From contig CAVPCZ010000016.1 of NCBI GenBank assembly GCA_963702445.1, positions 496,001 to 560,000 on the forward strand: 64,000 bases of DNA, in the 5' to 3' direction. The position numbers and the translations under genes were made by a program. The stretch's first letter is position 1; every line of letters begins with the position of its first letter. The DNA comes from CAVPCZ01 sp963702445 (GTDB lineage Bacteria; Bacteroidota; Ignavibacteria; UBA10030; UBA6906). Below, piece by piece: positions 9,635-19,279 of this stretch. Under the pieces are notes generated by a model. The model was not told where the DNA came from. It did not search any database and was given only the letters and a program-made list of their open reading frames with translations.

Positions 9635-11038
9635 TCAGTGGCCCTTCCCGAGCAGCATATGGAACACCGTGCTCAGGATGATCTTGAAGTCCATTCTCAG
9701 GGAAATGTTTTCTATGTAGAAAAGATCGTATTGCACCTTCTTCTTGACATCGTCGATCGTCTCGTCGTACTTCAGCTTCACCTGGGCCCATCCCGTGATA
9801 CCGGGGCGCACGCGAAGGCGCCGGGGATACAGGGGAATTTCCTTCGTGAGCTCTTCCACGAAGACGGGGCGCTCGGGGCGCGGACCCACGAGACTCATCT
9901 GTCCGCGGAACACATTCAGAAACTGGGGAATCTCGTCCAGGTGAAGTTTGCGCAGAATGCGTCCGATGGAGGTGACGCGCGGATCCTTCTTCTCCGCCCA
10001 GCGCGGCCCGCCCTTCTCGGCATCCTGGCGCATGGATCTGAACTTGACGATCCGGAAATGCACGCCGTCCTTCCCGACCCGCTCCTGGCGGTACAGGGCC
10101 GGACCCGGGGACTCGAGTCTGATCAGCACGCCGATCAGCAGCCACACGGGCAGGCCGACCAGCAGGATAAACGAGGCGGCAAACACATCGATGCCCCGCT
10201 TCACGACCACTTCCCACGGGGCCATCAACTGGGGGGAGATCTCTATCAGGGGGAATCCGTAGATCTGATTCGTGCGGGCCTGCCCGCTGATAATATCGTA
10301 GAGGTCGGGAACGATCTTCAGTCCGACGCGATGCCCGTTGCATTTGGACACGATGTCCAGCAGCCGGTCGTGGTCTTTCGAATCGAGCGCGATAAGCACT
10401 TCGCGTATGCCTTCGCGGGAGAGGATTGCCGGGAGGTCGCCGATTTCGCCCAGAATGCGCGTCCCCCGGTCCCACTGGGGACTGCGGCGGCGTTCGGGCC
10501 TCTCGACCCGGACAAACCCCGAGATCCGGTATCCGAGCGCAGGATACTTGCGGACCTGCTCCAGGAGTTCGCGGGACCGGGCCGGGCTGCCGACGATAAG
10601 CGTATTGTGCGCCCCGATCCCGGCGATCAACATGCGGCGCTGAATGCTGCGGACCCCCAGTCGCCCCGTGGCGACAAGCAGCAGGAGGATCCCCCCGTAC
10701 ACGAGGATCAGGATGCGCGCGTTCGAACCGACCGACACTCCCGCATCGTCTATGAAGATGACAAAGAACAGGATCAGACACCCCAGGAGGGTGGTTTTGA
10801 AGATCAGCGTCAGTTCGTCAAAGCGGGAGGCGGCGTACCAGGGCCTGTACAAACCCATAACAAGAAAGACGAAGAGCCAGAAAAGGCAGACGGCAATCAT
10901 GGGGGCGAGAAAATCCGGGATGGCACCCACGACGACCAGCCCGCTTCGCACGCGGAGAAGATAATAGATCGTCCACGCCGTGCAGATGGTGATCACGTCG
11001 GTGAACACAAGAACCGGTATTTCGCGGCGCGTGGACAT
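9635..11038 (-). CDS. Undecaprenyl-phosphate glycosyl-1-phosphate transferase (WbaP/WcaJ-type)
   Basis: 467-residue initiating enzyme that transfers a sugar-1-phosphate from a nucleotide sugar to undecaprenyl phosphate. It has four or five N-terminal membrane helices, then a Rossmann CoA_binding_3 domain (NTLIVGSPARSRELL), then the catalytic bacterial sugar-transferase domain with KRGIDVFAAS, SPGPALYRQERVG, KFRSMRQDAE, LHLDEIPQFLNVFRGQMSLVGPRPE and PGITGWAQV. All catalytic elements are present, unlike the degenerate copy at 5.65-6.6 kb. It probably starts repeat-unit assembly for the polymer made by this cluster. Confidence 0.93.
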   Translation of the reverse strand: MSTRREIPVLVFTDVITICTAWTIYYLLRVRSGLVVVGAIPDFLAPMIAVCLFWLFVFLVMGLYRPWYAASRFDELTLIFKTTLLGCLILFFVIFIDDAGVSVGSNARILILVYGGILLLLVATGRLGVRSIQRRMLIAGIGAHNTLIVGSPARSRELLEQVRKYPALGYRISGFVRVERPERRRSPQWDRGTRILGEIGDLPAILSREGIREVLIALDSKDHDRLLDIVSKCNGHRVGLKIVPDLYDIISGQARTNQIYGFPLIEISPQLMAPWEVVVKRGIDVFAASFILLVGLPVWLLIGVLIRLESPGPALYRQERVGKDGVHFRIVKFRSMRQDAEKGGPRWAEKKDPRVTSIGRILRKLHLDEIPQFLNVFRGQMSLVGPRPERPVFVEELTKEIPLYPRRLRVRPGITGWAQVKLKYDETIDDVKKKVQYDLFYIENISLRMDFKIILSTVFHMLLGKGH

Positions 11039-11041
11039 CGG

Positions 11042-12194
11042 CTACCGTGCGGTCCTTTCCGAGGCGAGGATCTCCTGATAGACTTTCATCGTCCTGTGCA
11101 CCATGATTTCCGCCGAGAACTCCTGTAATGCCCGCACTCGTGCGTACTCTCCGAACCGGCGGGCCAGATCCGGGTTCCTGATGAGTTCCTCCATTGCGCC
11201 CACAAGGGCCTGCACATTTCTCGGCGGTACGGTGAATCCGGTTTTGCCGTGCTGATTGACGAAGGGGACGCCGGTGGTGATGTTCGTGCTTACCACGGGT
11301 TTGCCGCACGCCATCGCCTCGACCTGCACAAGCCCGTAGGTTTCGCTCCGTTCCGTCGATGGAAGCACGAGCAGATCACATGCCTCATAAAATGCGTACA
11401 GGTCTTCGGGCTCGGCGTAGGGAATAACCCTCACCCTCTCCTGGAGATGATAACGGGCGATGCCGGCGTCCACCTGCGATCTGAGCGGCCCGGAACCAAT
11501 CATGACCAGCCGGGCCTCCGGCAGCTTGCTCATCGCTTCAATAAGATACTCAACCCCCTTGTAGTAAACCAATCTGCCCACAAACAGCACCAGCGGGGTT
11601 CCGTATTTCTGGCGGAGGGAAACGACCTTCCCTGCGCGTGCATCCCGGTGTTGCACCCAGTCCAGCTTGACGCCCAGGGGGATAACCTCGCATCGCTCCC
11701 TGTGCGGAAGAAGGAATTCCGAGTTGTCAATGAGGCTCGGAACGCTCACCAGGATCCGGTCAACCGTGCGGAGGAACCGGTGAATGACCGGGGCATAAAA
11801 AGGGAGCGCCCAACGCTGCCGGATGATGTCGCTAGTACCAGGAAACCACGATTCGCGAGAAGTGGGAGGCGATGGACGGACGGAGAGCCATCGCAAGATC
11901 CACCAGGGGAAACGGTTCATGGACGTGCAGGATATCCGCCCGGGCGCGGGCAAGGGACGGAAAGAACCCCGGGCTGATCGGCAGCGAGGCCAGCGTCCCC
12001 CATCGCGGTACGTACGTCACCGACACGCCGTTCCGCCTCCGCCGGACGGTTGACACGGAGTTCACGTGACTGCACACCAGGGCTTCCACGGTGTTCCCGT
12101 CTATGGCGGCCATCCCTTCGGAAAGATCGGTCACGACGGTCTCAATCCCTCCCACCCATTCGGCGTACGCCTTGTTGGTATGCAGGATTTTCAT
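11042..12194 (-). CDS. GT4 family glycosyltransferase (apparent frameshift)
   Basis: GT-B fold glycosyltransferase family 4. The N-terminal domain starts MKILHTNKAYAEWVGGIETV, has the glycine-rich acceptor loop, and reads through ILHVHEPFPL to IVVSWY, where a TAG stop (11832-11834) interrupts it. The remainder resumes one base away as SDIIRQRWALPFYAPV and includes LVLFVGRLVYYKGVEYLIEAM and the E-x7-E type motif ERSETYGLVQVEAMACG. Dropping the base at 11834 turns the stop into an AGC codon and restores about 383 residues. The ATG at 12194 overlaps the stop of the upstream GT4 by 4 bases (ATGA). Confidence 0.84.
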
Positions 12195-13329
12195 GATCGG
12201 CTGCTCCGGCGGCTGCCCGACGATTCCTCGTAAATGCGGAGCGTCTGGCTGGCGGTGTCCTGCCAGCGGAACTTTGCGGCCTGCCTTTTCCCCCGTTCCC
12301 GCAAATCGTTTCGCAGAACCGGATCGCCGCAGACCCGGACGATCGCGTCTGCCACAGCTGCCGGGCTGTGCGGGTCGACATACAACACCGCATCCCCCCC
12401 ACCTCCGGCAGCGATGCCGCCGCGGAGGATATCACCGGCGCTCCCTGGGCCATGGCTTCCAGGATCGGGAATCCGAATCCTTCATAGAGAGAGGGGAAGA
12501 CAAACGCCTCCGCCGAAGCCATCAGGCCGCGCAACCTCCCGTCGTCAACAAAACCCAGCATGTGGATATTCTCGGCCGCGAGCTCCTCCTTCCGACCCAG
12601 TTCCCTGGCAAATCTCCGGGAATCGTCCCCCACGACGGCCAGACCCAGATCCGGAACGCTCTTCTTTGCGAGCCTGAACGCCTTGATGACGGTTTCCGTA
12701 TTCTTGTGCGGCTTGAAATTGGTCACGGTCAGCAGATAGGGCTTCCGTACCCCGCCGCCTTCCGCGGGACCGGGCTGCCCCGGGGGTGACGCGGAGTCCA
12801 GATGGTCAATCCCCAGATATACGCGCCGGACGCGCCCAGCATCGAGGGCCATGAGTCCGAGCATGTCCCGGCGCGTATGTTCGGAATCCACGATCACCAT
12901 CGACGCCCGTTTCGCCGACCGTTTGACAAGAGCCGTAAGATACGTGGACGCAACGGCATTTCTCAGCCCGCTCCGCCCGAAGGTCCAGGGCAACAGCAGG
13001 GGGAAAATGTCATGAACGGTCATTACCGCAACTCCCCCGTAGCCGAAGGGCAGCGTGGAATGAAGCGAGTGAAAAAGATCGAGCCGTTGTCCCCGCAACA
13101 GAGACGGGAGACGGAATTGCTCACGAATGCCGAACCTGCCGTCAGCCACGATCATCTCCCGGAAACGCGGATCGAACGCGAACGAGACGCGGGTCTGCGT
13201 GTTCTTGAGCACGATGTACTCATGATCATTGTCCATGCGGGAGTATGCTCTGAGGAGTTCCACCGCATACCGTCCGATGCCGTCGGTCACCCCGACCGCC
13301 GCCCGTGCATCAATGCCAATGCGCATCAT
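12191..13329 (-). CDS. GT4 family glycosyltransferase with G7-tract frameshift
   Basis: GT-B family 4 glycosyltransferase of about 380 residues. It starts MMRIGIDARAAVGVTDGIGRYA, has MTVHDIFPLLLPW, YLLTVTNFKPHKNT, and the C-terminal nucleotide-sugar site FPSLYEGFGFPILEAMAQGAPV followed by SAAASLPEVGG. Directly after this the frame is lost at a run of seven G on the coding strand (12394-12400). With eight G the protein continues as DAVLYVDPHSPAAVADAI to the stop at 12191. The shift may be an assembly error or a phase-variable tract. The 3' end overlaps the next gene by 4 bases. Confidence 0.85.
12394..12400 (-). repeat. G7 homopolymer inside a glycosyltransferase gene
   Basis: Seven consecutive C on the plus strand (G on the coding strand), exactly where the GT4 reading frame breaks. 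Eight G would keep the gene in frame. Homopolymer tracts of this kind are common both as slippage sites in surface-polysaccharide genes and as sequencing-error sites. Confidence 0.7.
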
Positions 13330-13344
13330 CGTTCCTTCGGGGGA

Positions 13345-14283
13345 TCAGCCCTGTGTCCTCTGCGTTTTCAACATGAGCCCGCGGCCCTCATGAAAACGGC
13401 GTTTCGCGTAGTCCTGCATCCCCCGGTATGCAGCCCGCAGGAGCACCCGGTCCGACAGTGACCACCGCACGATTTTCAGGCATGCCATCGCAAAATAGAA
13501 TGCCGTGCCCGCCAACCGCGCCCACGGCGTGGGAGCCGATTCCAGCAGGAGCAGCCGGTTCCGCATCGTAAAATATACCTTGAGGGGTGTTTCCTCATCG
13601 ACAGTCATTTTGTGGTACAGCACCGCGCGCGGGACGTACAGCAGGCCATGTCCGTCCCTGATGAACCGCGCGCACAGCTCGGCGTCCTCCTGGTACATGA
13701 AAAACCGTTCATCGAAGAGCCCTGCGGCGCGCAATGCTGCTGCACGAAACAGAATGGCGCATCCCGTGACAAACGACACGCGTTGGGCTTCTCCGCCGTC
13801 ACGGCCGTCACCTGCCGGAAGAGAGCGCCGGGTGACGGCATTTGCACGCCACCACTCGAGTTCGCCGCCGGCATACCATATCCGCGTGATTTCGGGAGAG
13901 TAGTAAAACGTTCCCGTCGCGGCGCCTGCGGAGGGATCTCCTTCCAGGGCGCTGACCAGCGATGCCATCGTGCCCGGATCAACGAGTGTATCGCTGTTGA
14001 TCACCAGGACATATGCCGCGTCGCTCAGGAGCGCACGGCGCAACCCGACATTCATCCCCCCTGCATATCCCAGGTTCTTTCCCGATTCCACGATCTCCGC
14101 ATGCGGCAGGGCGGTGCGGAGCCAGGCGGCCGACCCGTCGCCTGAGTGATTATCGACGACGATGACCGAGCCCGGAGGCGGCACCGACTCCAGAAGCGCC
14201 CCCACGCATGCTGCGGTATCCTTCGGCCGGCGGTAATTGAGCACGACGGCCGCGACTGCTGGAGACCCCGTTACCGTGTCCAT
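13345..14283 (-). CDS. GT2 family glycosyltransferase
   Basis: 312-residue GT-A enzyme of the rhamnosyltransferase/WbbL-like branch. Visible motifs are VVLNYRRPKDTAACV, IVVDNHSGDGS, NLGYAGGMNVG, VLVINSDTLVDP and FFMYQEDAELCARF (metal binding and acceptor site). The C-terminal 70 residues hold one amphipathic or membrane-associated segment (AGTAFYFAMACLKIV). It ends 16 bases before the next GT4 start and begins exactly where the preceding GT4 stops. The donor and acceptor cannot be assigned. Confidence 0.88.
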   Translation of the reverse strand: MDTVTGSPAVAAVVLNYRRPKDTAACVGALLESVPPPGSVIVVDNHSGDGSAAWLRTALPHAEIVESGKNLGYAGGMNVGLRRALLSDAAYVLVINSDTLVDPGTMASLVSALEGDPSAGAATGTFYYSPEITRIWYAGGELEWWRANAVTRRSLPAGDGRDGGEAQRVSFVTGCAILFRAAALRAAGLFDERFFMYQEDAELCARFIRDGHGLLYVPRAVLYHKMTVDEETPLKVYFTMRNRLLLLESAPTPWARLAGTAFYFAMACLKIVRWSLSDRVLLRAAYRGMQDYAKRRFHEGRGLMLKTQRTQG

Positions 14284-15504
14284 TTAGGCCCGCCGGCGCA
14301 CGTGAGCATCGCACCTGTCGACAATAACCCGCAGGTTCTTCTCTGCATCGAATTCCGCTTCGGCCTTTTCCTTCCCTTTTTCCGTCATCCGGAGGCACAG
14401 GGCACGATCCTCAAGGAGCCTTTCAATCGCGAGTGCGAGAGCGCTCGCATTGCCGGGATCAACGAGCAAACCATCCGACTCGTGGGTGATGAGATCCCTC
14501 ATGTGCTCCGTCGAGGCCGCTACGACAGGCTTGCCGAGTCTCCAGGCCTCCACAACCGGCCTCGAGAAATGCGTGTGGGTCGATGGCGAAACAATGATGT
14601 CCGACGCCGCAATCAACTCCAGAGGATTGGGGACTTCCCCGAGCATGAAAATCGAACCCGTTCGCCGGAGCGACTCCACCTCCTGCATACACCGGTCGTA
14701 GTATGCACGGTGGGCCGGACTCCCGTCCCGGTAGTCGCCGCCTGCAACGACGAACAGCGTGTCGGCGCGGGCACGCAGAATCTCCCCAGCGGCCTGCAGG
14801 AAATCGATCGTCCCTTTGATATCCTTGATTCCCCCCAGCATGGCGACGACCGGCTTGCCGGCAGGGAGGCCGAAAGCCTTCCGGAGAAGAGCCACGTTGG
14901 AGGCCCCGGAAGGCGGGCACGGTACAAATTCTCCCACGACGTTGATCTTCGCCCGTTCCGCCGGCCGCGGCTGCAGCTGTTCCGCTTCGAACCGTGTAAT
15001 CGCGAAAACCGCTTCGTTGAAACGCAGGACCAGCCGCGCCACCAACCGCCGGCGCGCGCCCAGCACACCCCGGAGCATCCGGCTCCGGATGTGGACGACA
15101 GCCGGAACTCCACACGCGAAGGCCGCCACGGAGGCCTGGACGACGGAATACTCGTTCAGGTACACGAGATCCGGCCGGTGAGTCCTGATCGCCTTCCGCA
15201 CGAGAGCAAACCCCGCGACAAACTTCACCAGATCCTTCCCCAGCGAAATCATTCCCCGCAAGGACCACGGGGACAGAGTATAGCTGAAGTGTACGCACAT
15301 GGTGATCGATCGGAAGACACCCCTGCGCGCATCCAGTATCGTCGCACAGGGAGTCAGACCCGCTGTCGAACGGGGATCGCTCTTCCAGGAGAGCACGAGC
15401 ACTTCGTACCCCCTGTCGTGGAACCCCCGCACAAGGTACTCCATGCTCACGGTCGACCCGTTTCGCTCCTGGTCCTCGTCAATGAACAGGATCCGCCTCT
15501 TCAT
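14284..15504 (-). CDS. GT4 family glycosyltransferase
   Basis: 406-residue GT-B enzyme. The N-terminus MKRRILFIDEDQERNGSTVSM contains the acceptor-side loop; the C-terminal domain contains VVAMLGGIKDIKGTIDFLQAA, FMLGEVPNPLELIAASDIIVSPS and the nucleotide-sugar motif HFSRPVVEAWRLGKPVVA. The ATG at 15504 is chosen because it gives a 4-base ATGA overlap with the stop of the upstream GT2; in-frame codons further upstream run inside that gene and do not look like the family. It lies in the centre of the polysaccharide cluster. Confidence 0.87.
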   Translation of the reverse strand: MKRRILFIDEDQERNGSTVSMEYLVRGFHDRGYEVLVLSWKSDPRSTAGLTPCATILDARRGVFRSITMCVHFSYTLSPWSLRGMISLGKDLVKFVAGFALVRKAIRTHRPDLVYLNEYSVVQASVAAFACGVPAVVHIRSRMLRGVLGARRRLVARLVLRFNEAVFAITRFEAEQLQPRPAERAKINVVGEFVPCPPSGASNVALLRKAFGLPAGKPVVAMLGGIKDIKGTIDFLQAAGEILRARADTLFVVAGGDYRDGSPAHRAYYDRCMQEVESLRRTGSIFMLGEVPNPLELIAASDIIVSPSTHTHFSRPVVEAWRLGKPVVAASTEHMRDLITHESDGLLVDPGNASALALAIERLLEDRALCLRMTEKGKEKAEAEFDAEKNLRVIVDRCDAHVRRRA

Positions 15505-16283
15505 CGCGGCGTACCCCCGGCCCCGGCGAGACGCGCGAGGGGACGCAGGAAGGGCGCAAGGCCGTACGCACGGGCGCCCTTGCTCAACAGAAACCTGATC
15601 ACCGGCCACCTGAAGGGCACGCCGTTTTTCCGGTAGACACGGTAGATCTCCCGCAGCTGCCGCCGTGCCATCGAGAGACTCTTGTTTTCCGCATAGTACC
15701 GGTAACAACTCAGATTCCGCGCGAGGTGATGAAACGGGTACCGCGCGCCGATCCGGAGAAAGAAATCGAAGTCCATCACCAGGTGGAGGCTTTCGTCCAC
15801 ACCGCCCAGCTCGCGCACAACATCCCGCCGCCAGAACATGCTGGGCTGGCGGACAATCTCCGGGCACGCGATAAGCCGCTGATAACTGATGCCGTCACCG
15901 GCGTAGCCGAACAGCGGCTTCCGGTTCCTGTCCACAAACGTGATATCCCCGAACAGAATCATGCAGTCCGGATGCTCGCCGAAGTACCGCGCAACGTCCC
16001 CCAGAACATTCGGCTCATAATAGTCATCAGAATTCAACCACGTCAGGATCTCCCCGGTGGCCTGCCGGAATCCCTTGTTGATCGCGTTGGCCTGCCCGCC
16101 GTCCCGTTCGGATGTCCATTTCAGGTGAGCGTACCTGGCAAGGACGGAGCGCGTCGAGTCCGTGGATCCTCCGTCCATCACGATATGTTCAACATCGTCG
16201 TGATCCTGATCCAGGACGGAGCGGATCGTGTCCTCCACGAATTCCCCCTGGTTATAGGATGGTGTGACGATGGAGATTTTCAT
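15501..16283 (-). CDS. GT2 family glycosyltransferase
   Basis: 260-residue GT-A enzyme with KISIVTPSYNQGEFVEDTI, HIVMDGGSTDSTRSV, GQANAINKGFRQATGEILTWLNSDDYY and QPSMFWRR, typical of WcaA-like exopolysaccharide glycosyltransferases. The ATG at 16283 (MKISIV) makes a 4-base ATGA overlap with the flippase stop, in the style of its neighbours, and is preferred over the in-frame start 15 bases earlier. The C-terminal 60 residues are basic and probably peripheral to the membrane. Confidence 0.89.
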   Translation of the reverse strand: MKISIVTPSYNQGEFVEDTIRSVLDQDHDDVEHIVMDGGSTDSTRSVLARYAHLKWTSERDGGQANAINKGFRQATGEILTWLNSDDYYEPNVLGDVARYFGEHPDCMILFGDITFVDRNRKPLFGYAGDGISYQRLIACPEIVRQPSMFWRRDVVRELGGVDESLHLVMDFDFFLRIGARYPFHHLARNLSCYRYYAENKSLSMARRQLREIYRVYRKNGVPFRWPVIRFLLSKGARAYGLAPFLRPLARLAGAGGTPR

Positions 16284-17858
16284 CCCCGGCCCCTGCACAG
16301 GAGACGGACGGAGAGCCGCGCCGGCACCGTTCCGTCACCCAGGTACCGGGCCACATCGACGGGCGTGATCAGTCCGAACATCCGGTACAGCACCATGGTG
16401 ATGAAGACGATCACAAGAGGGGCCCACACCAGCACCAGGGGTCCGCTCTCCCAGACCTGAGCGAGCGCGAGAGCCAGAGCCGTCGAGACGGCAAACGCTC
16501 CGCACATGGCAGCGAGTTGTTCCACGGAATCAAAGATGACGCTGTCCAGATACCGCCGCTGATAGTACACCACCAGGAGAAATCCGGAAAGCATCGCGAC
16601 GGCGTTTGCGATCACGATGGCAAAATAGCCCAGCCACGGGAAGCATATCAGAAACACCGCGATGTTCACAACGACATTCAGGCTCTGGATGAGAATGGTC
16701 TTCGAGGCGTATCCCTTGGCCATCAGGAAGACGTACATCGGCAACACCGTGTGCCCCAGAAGCGACGCCCCGACAATCCATGCCACGGTGAGCGCGATCT
16801 CCGCGGCATCCGTGTTGAAGAAGACGGCCATCAGAGGGGAGGATGTGACCACCACGATGCCGAGCGCCGGCAAGGCCAGGAGGAAGAGCTTCTGCTCCAT
16901 GTCGTGGATGAGTCCTCTGACCTTCCGTGCATCCATCACCTGCGACAGGAGAGGATACAGCGGGGAGAGGACTTTCAGCACGAGGCCATTGAGCAGGTTC
17001 TTCGCCCGCAAACCCATATCGAAGATCCCCACCTCACGGATGCCGAAGAAGTGGGAGATGAGGAGTTTCGACAGAGGTTCGTAGAGAAAGCCGATCAGCC
17101 CCGCCGCGTACAGCTGTGTGCCGTAGGAAAGCTGCTTCCTTGCCGCTGCTGCACCGTCGCTTGACAATCCCGTCAGATCCAGCGGCCCCCAGGAGCGTGT
17201 GGCACTGAAGGCGACCAGCAAGAACCAGATGGCCGTCGACACGACAAGCACAACGGCTATTTCCTTCAGGGACCACCCCAGGAGAATCACCGCAAGGATC
17301 AACCCCCAGTAGAGGATCGAATAGACCGTCTGATACGTATTGGTCAGATACACCTTCTGTTGCGCGTCGAGAATTGCCGTGAACGTTTGCCCCAGTATGA
17401 CGAAGACGTTGCAGATCAGCATCGCAGCATAGAGCCATCCGGCGTCGCCGAGCAATGCCGGGGGGACTGCGAGGAGCCCGGCCAGAACCCACGTCCTGAA
17501 TATCAGCGCGAGCACCGTCACCGGTGCCACAATCGCAGTGAGGATGATCAGCGTCACCACGATATCGTGGTCCGACTCTCTCGTTTTCCCCTGTTCCGCC
17601 AGAAAGCGCACGAGCGAGGCGTTCAGGCCGAGATTCGCAAACGTGTTCACGCTCCCCACAAGCGCAAGGAGGGAAAACACGCCGTACGCTTCGGACCCCA
17701 GGGTGTTCCTGAACAGCGGGATCGTCACAAGGACAAGCACCGTGCTGACAACGGCCTGCACGACGCCTGTCAGCGACCCTTTTGCGGCGTTGCTCCTGAT
17801 CGTCGTGTTCGTTTTCGTCCGTCCTTCCCCCGGTCCCTGGAATGCCGCGGCAGTTCAC
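16280..17858 (-). CDS. Wzx-type oligosaccharide flippase (start disturbed by an apparent frameshift)
   Basis: About 520-residue polytopic transporter of the MOP superfamily expected to flip the lipid-linked repeat unit. Coding similarity begins in NTTIRSNAAKGSLTGVV, which lies upstream of the first usable in-frame start (GTG at 17761); no ATG precedes it in that frame. A GTG at 17858 overlaps the Wzy stop by 4 bases (GTGA) but is in another frame. Removing one base from the five-C run at 17827-17831 (plus strand) joins the two and gives a normal N-terminus. The repair is inferred; without it the annotated product would be 17761-16280, 493 residues, lacking part of helix 1. Confidence 0.78.
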
Positions 17859-19279
17859 CCCGCCGCGCTTTCCAGCCTCGCATTCGCGGTCACCAATCCC
17901 AGCACAAGTCCAAGGAGTACGATGCCCTGCCCCCAGAGCCATGCATCGGTGAAGAACATGGAGGACACGCAATAGACAACGGCAACAGCGCCCGCAAGGG
18001 CAAAGTGCCTCCCCCGTTCACTGCTCACCTGCCGGATAACCCGGGTGGCATACCTCACGATCGACGCCAGAAACACCAGCAGGCCCAGCCAGCCGAGAAT
18101 GCCGGTTTCGACAAGGGCGGCGAAGTGCGTCTGATGGGGGGACATTCCGGAAACATATTTCTCATAGAGAAACCAGGGCATGCGGGCATACTGGCGCGAA
18201 GCGTACGAAAAACCATACACGCCGATGCCCGTGATGGGATGCTCGGAGAACGCCCTTATCGCCGTGTCCCAGATAAGCATGCGCGTGATCAGGGAGCTTG
18301 TCTGTGCGCGATTGGGATCCAATTCCACCCCGCCGCTTTCCCCCAGATTCGCAACCCGCTGCTCGATCTTGGGGTTAATGGCGACGATCCCCGCCGCCAT
18401 GACCGCGATGGCCAGCGCACCCGCGGTCAGCAGGACCATGATCCGCCTCCGTGTCGAGCCGACGACCTCCGGGTGACGCACAAGGTATCCTCCGAGAAAG
18501 ATGAGGGTAACCAGGGTTGCTATCCATGTGCTGCGCGTCTGGGTCAAGATGAGTGCGCCGGAAATCGCCAGGGAGAGCAGCAGCAGGAGAATTCGCCTGA
18601 TTCCGTGTGCGAACAGGGTCATCGTGGCAGTCACGCTGACCGCCAGTCCGGCATAGTCGACATACATCAGACCCGCAAAGCCATAGAGGCGCTTCCCGGT
18701 GGCCGCAGCCCCGATGATGACGTCCAGTCCGTTCAGGAGAGCCAGCGCAAGGAACGCCGCCACGACTCTCCGTATCTGATCCCGGGAACGGACACCCGAG
18801 GCTGTAAGGTACATCACGATGAGGAAAGCCAGCACATTGAAGAGCTTGACCGCGCTCATGAGCGGGTTCACCGCGTTGAAGAAGGAGGGCAGAACACACA
18901 GTCCGTACACACCGATAGGAATGGTCATGGGATGTGCCAGATCCTTCCATGCAAAATCCCGCCGGTGAAGGAGGAAGGCGGCGGCCACCATCATACTGAA
19001 CCAGACAGCGCCGGAGAAGATCCAGACATACGTTTTCACAAAGAACACCATGGCCAGCGCGATCAACGTGAGATCAAAACTGGTGAGGAGCAGAAACACC
19101 ACGGCAACCAGCGGAATAGCGATGAGGCCTGCGGTTTTCCCTCCGAAAAGAACGGCCGTCAGCGTGAACACCGAGGTCAGGGCCAGACCGATAACGAGGG
19201 CCAGAACAGGCTCCCGCGTTTCGGGGATTCCCGCCGCCAGAAGTCCGGAGTTCACAGTCGTGGTGTCCGTTTCGGCCAT
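17855..19279 (-). CDS. O-antigen polymerase/ligase family protein (Wzy/WaaL)
   Basis: 474-residue protein with about 12 membrane segments and a large periplasmic loop between roughly residues 300 and 380, the layout of Wzy_C/O-antigen ligase proteins. Motifs include LILTQTRSTWIATLVTLIF and, in the big loop, HPITGIGVYGF and GMSPHQTHFAALVETGILG, where the histidine of HQTH-type sequences is characteristic. In a Wza/Wzz/Wzx cluster it most likely polymerises the repeat unit. The ATG at 19279 lies 25 bases inside the Wzz gene. Confidence 0.85.
   Translation of the reverse strand: MAETDTTTVNSGLLAAGIPETREPVLALVIGLALTSVFTLTAVLFGGKTAGLIAIPLVAVVFLLLTSFDLTLIALAMVFFVKTYVWIFSGAVWFSMMVAAAFLLHRRDFAWKDLAHPMTIPIGVYGLCVLPSFFNAVNPLMSAVKLFNVLAFLIVMYLTASGVRSRDQIRRVVAAFLALALLNGLDVIIGAAATGKRLYGFAGLMYVDYAGLAVSVTATMTLFAHGIRRILLLLLSLAISGALILTQTRSTWIATLVTLIFLGGYLVRHPEVVGSTRRRIMVLLTAGALAIAVMAAGIVAINPKIEQRVANLGESGGVELDPNRAQTSSLITRMLIWDTAIRAFSEHPITGIGVYGFSYASRQYARMPWFLYEKYVSGMSPHQTHFAALVETGILGWLGLLVFLASIVRYATRVIRQVSSERGRHFALAGAVAVVYCVSSMFFTDAWLWGQGIVLLGLVLGLVTANARLESAAG

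Noticed and set aside
8195..11128. A 977-codon open frame on the plus strand
   Set aside because: It lies opposite three well-supported minus-strand genes (DPM-like GT2, DegT, glycosylphosphotransferase), shows no family motifs, and is rich in H, R and D as expected of an antisense frame in GC-rich DNA.
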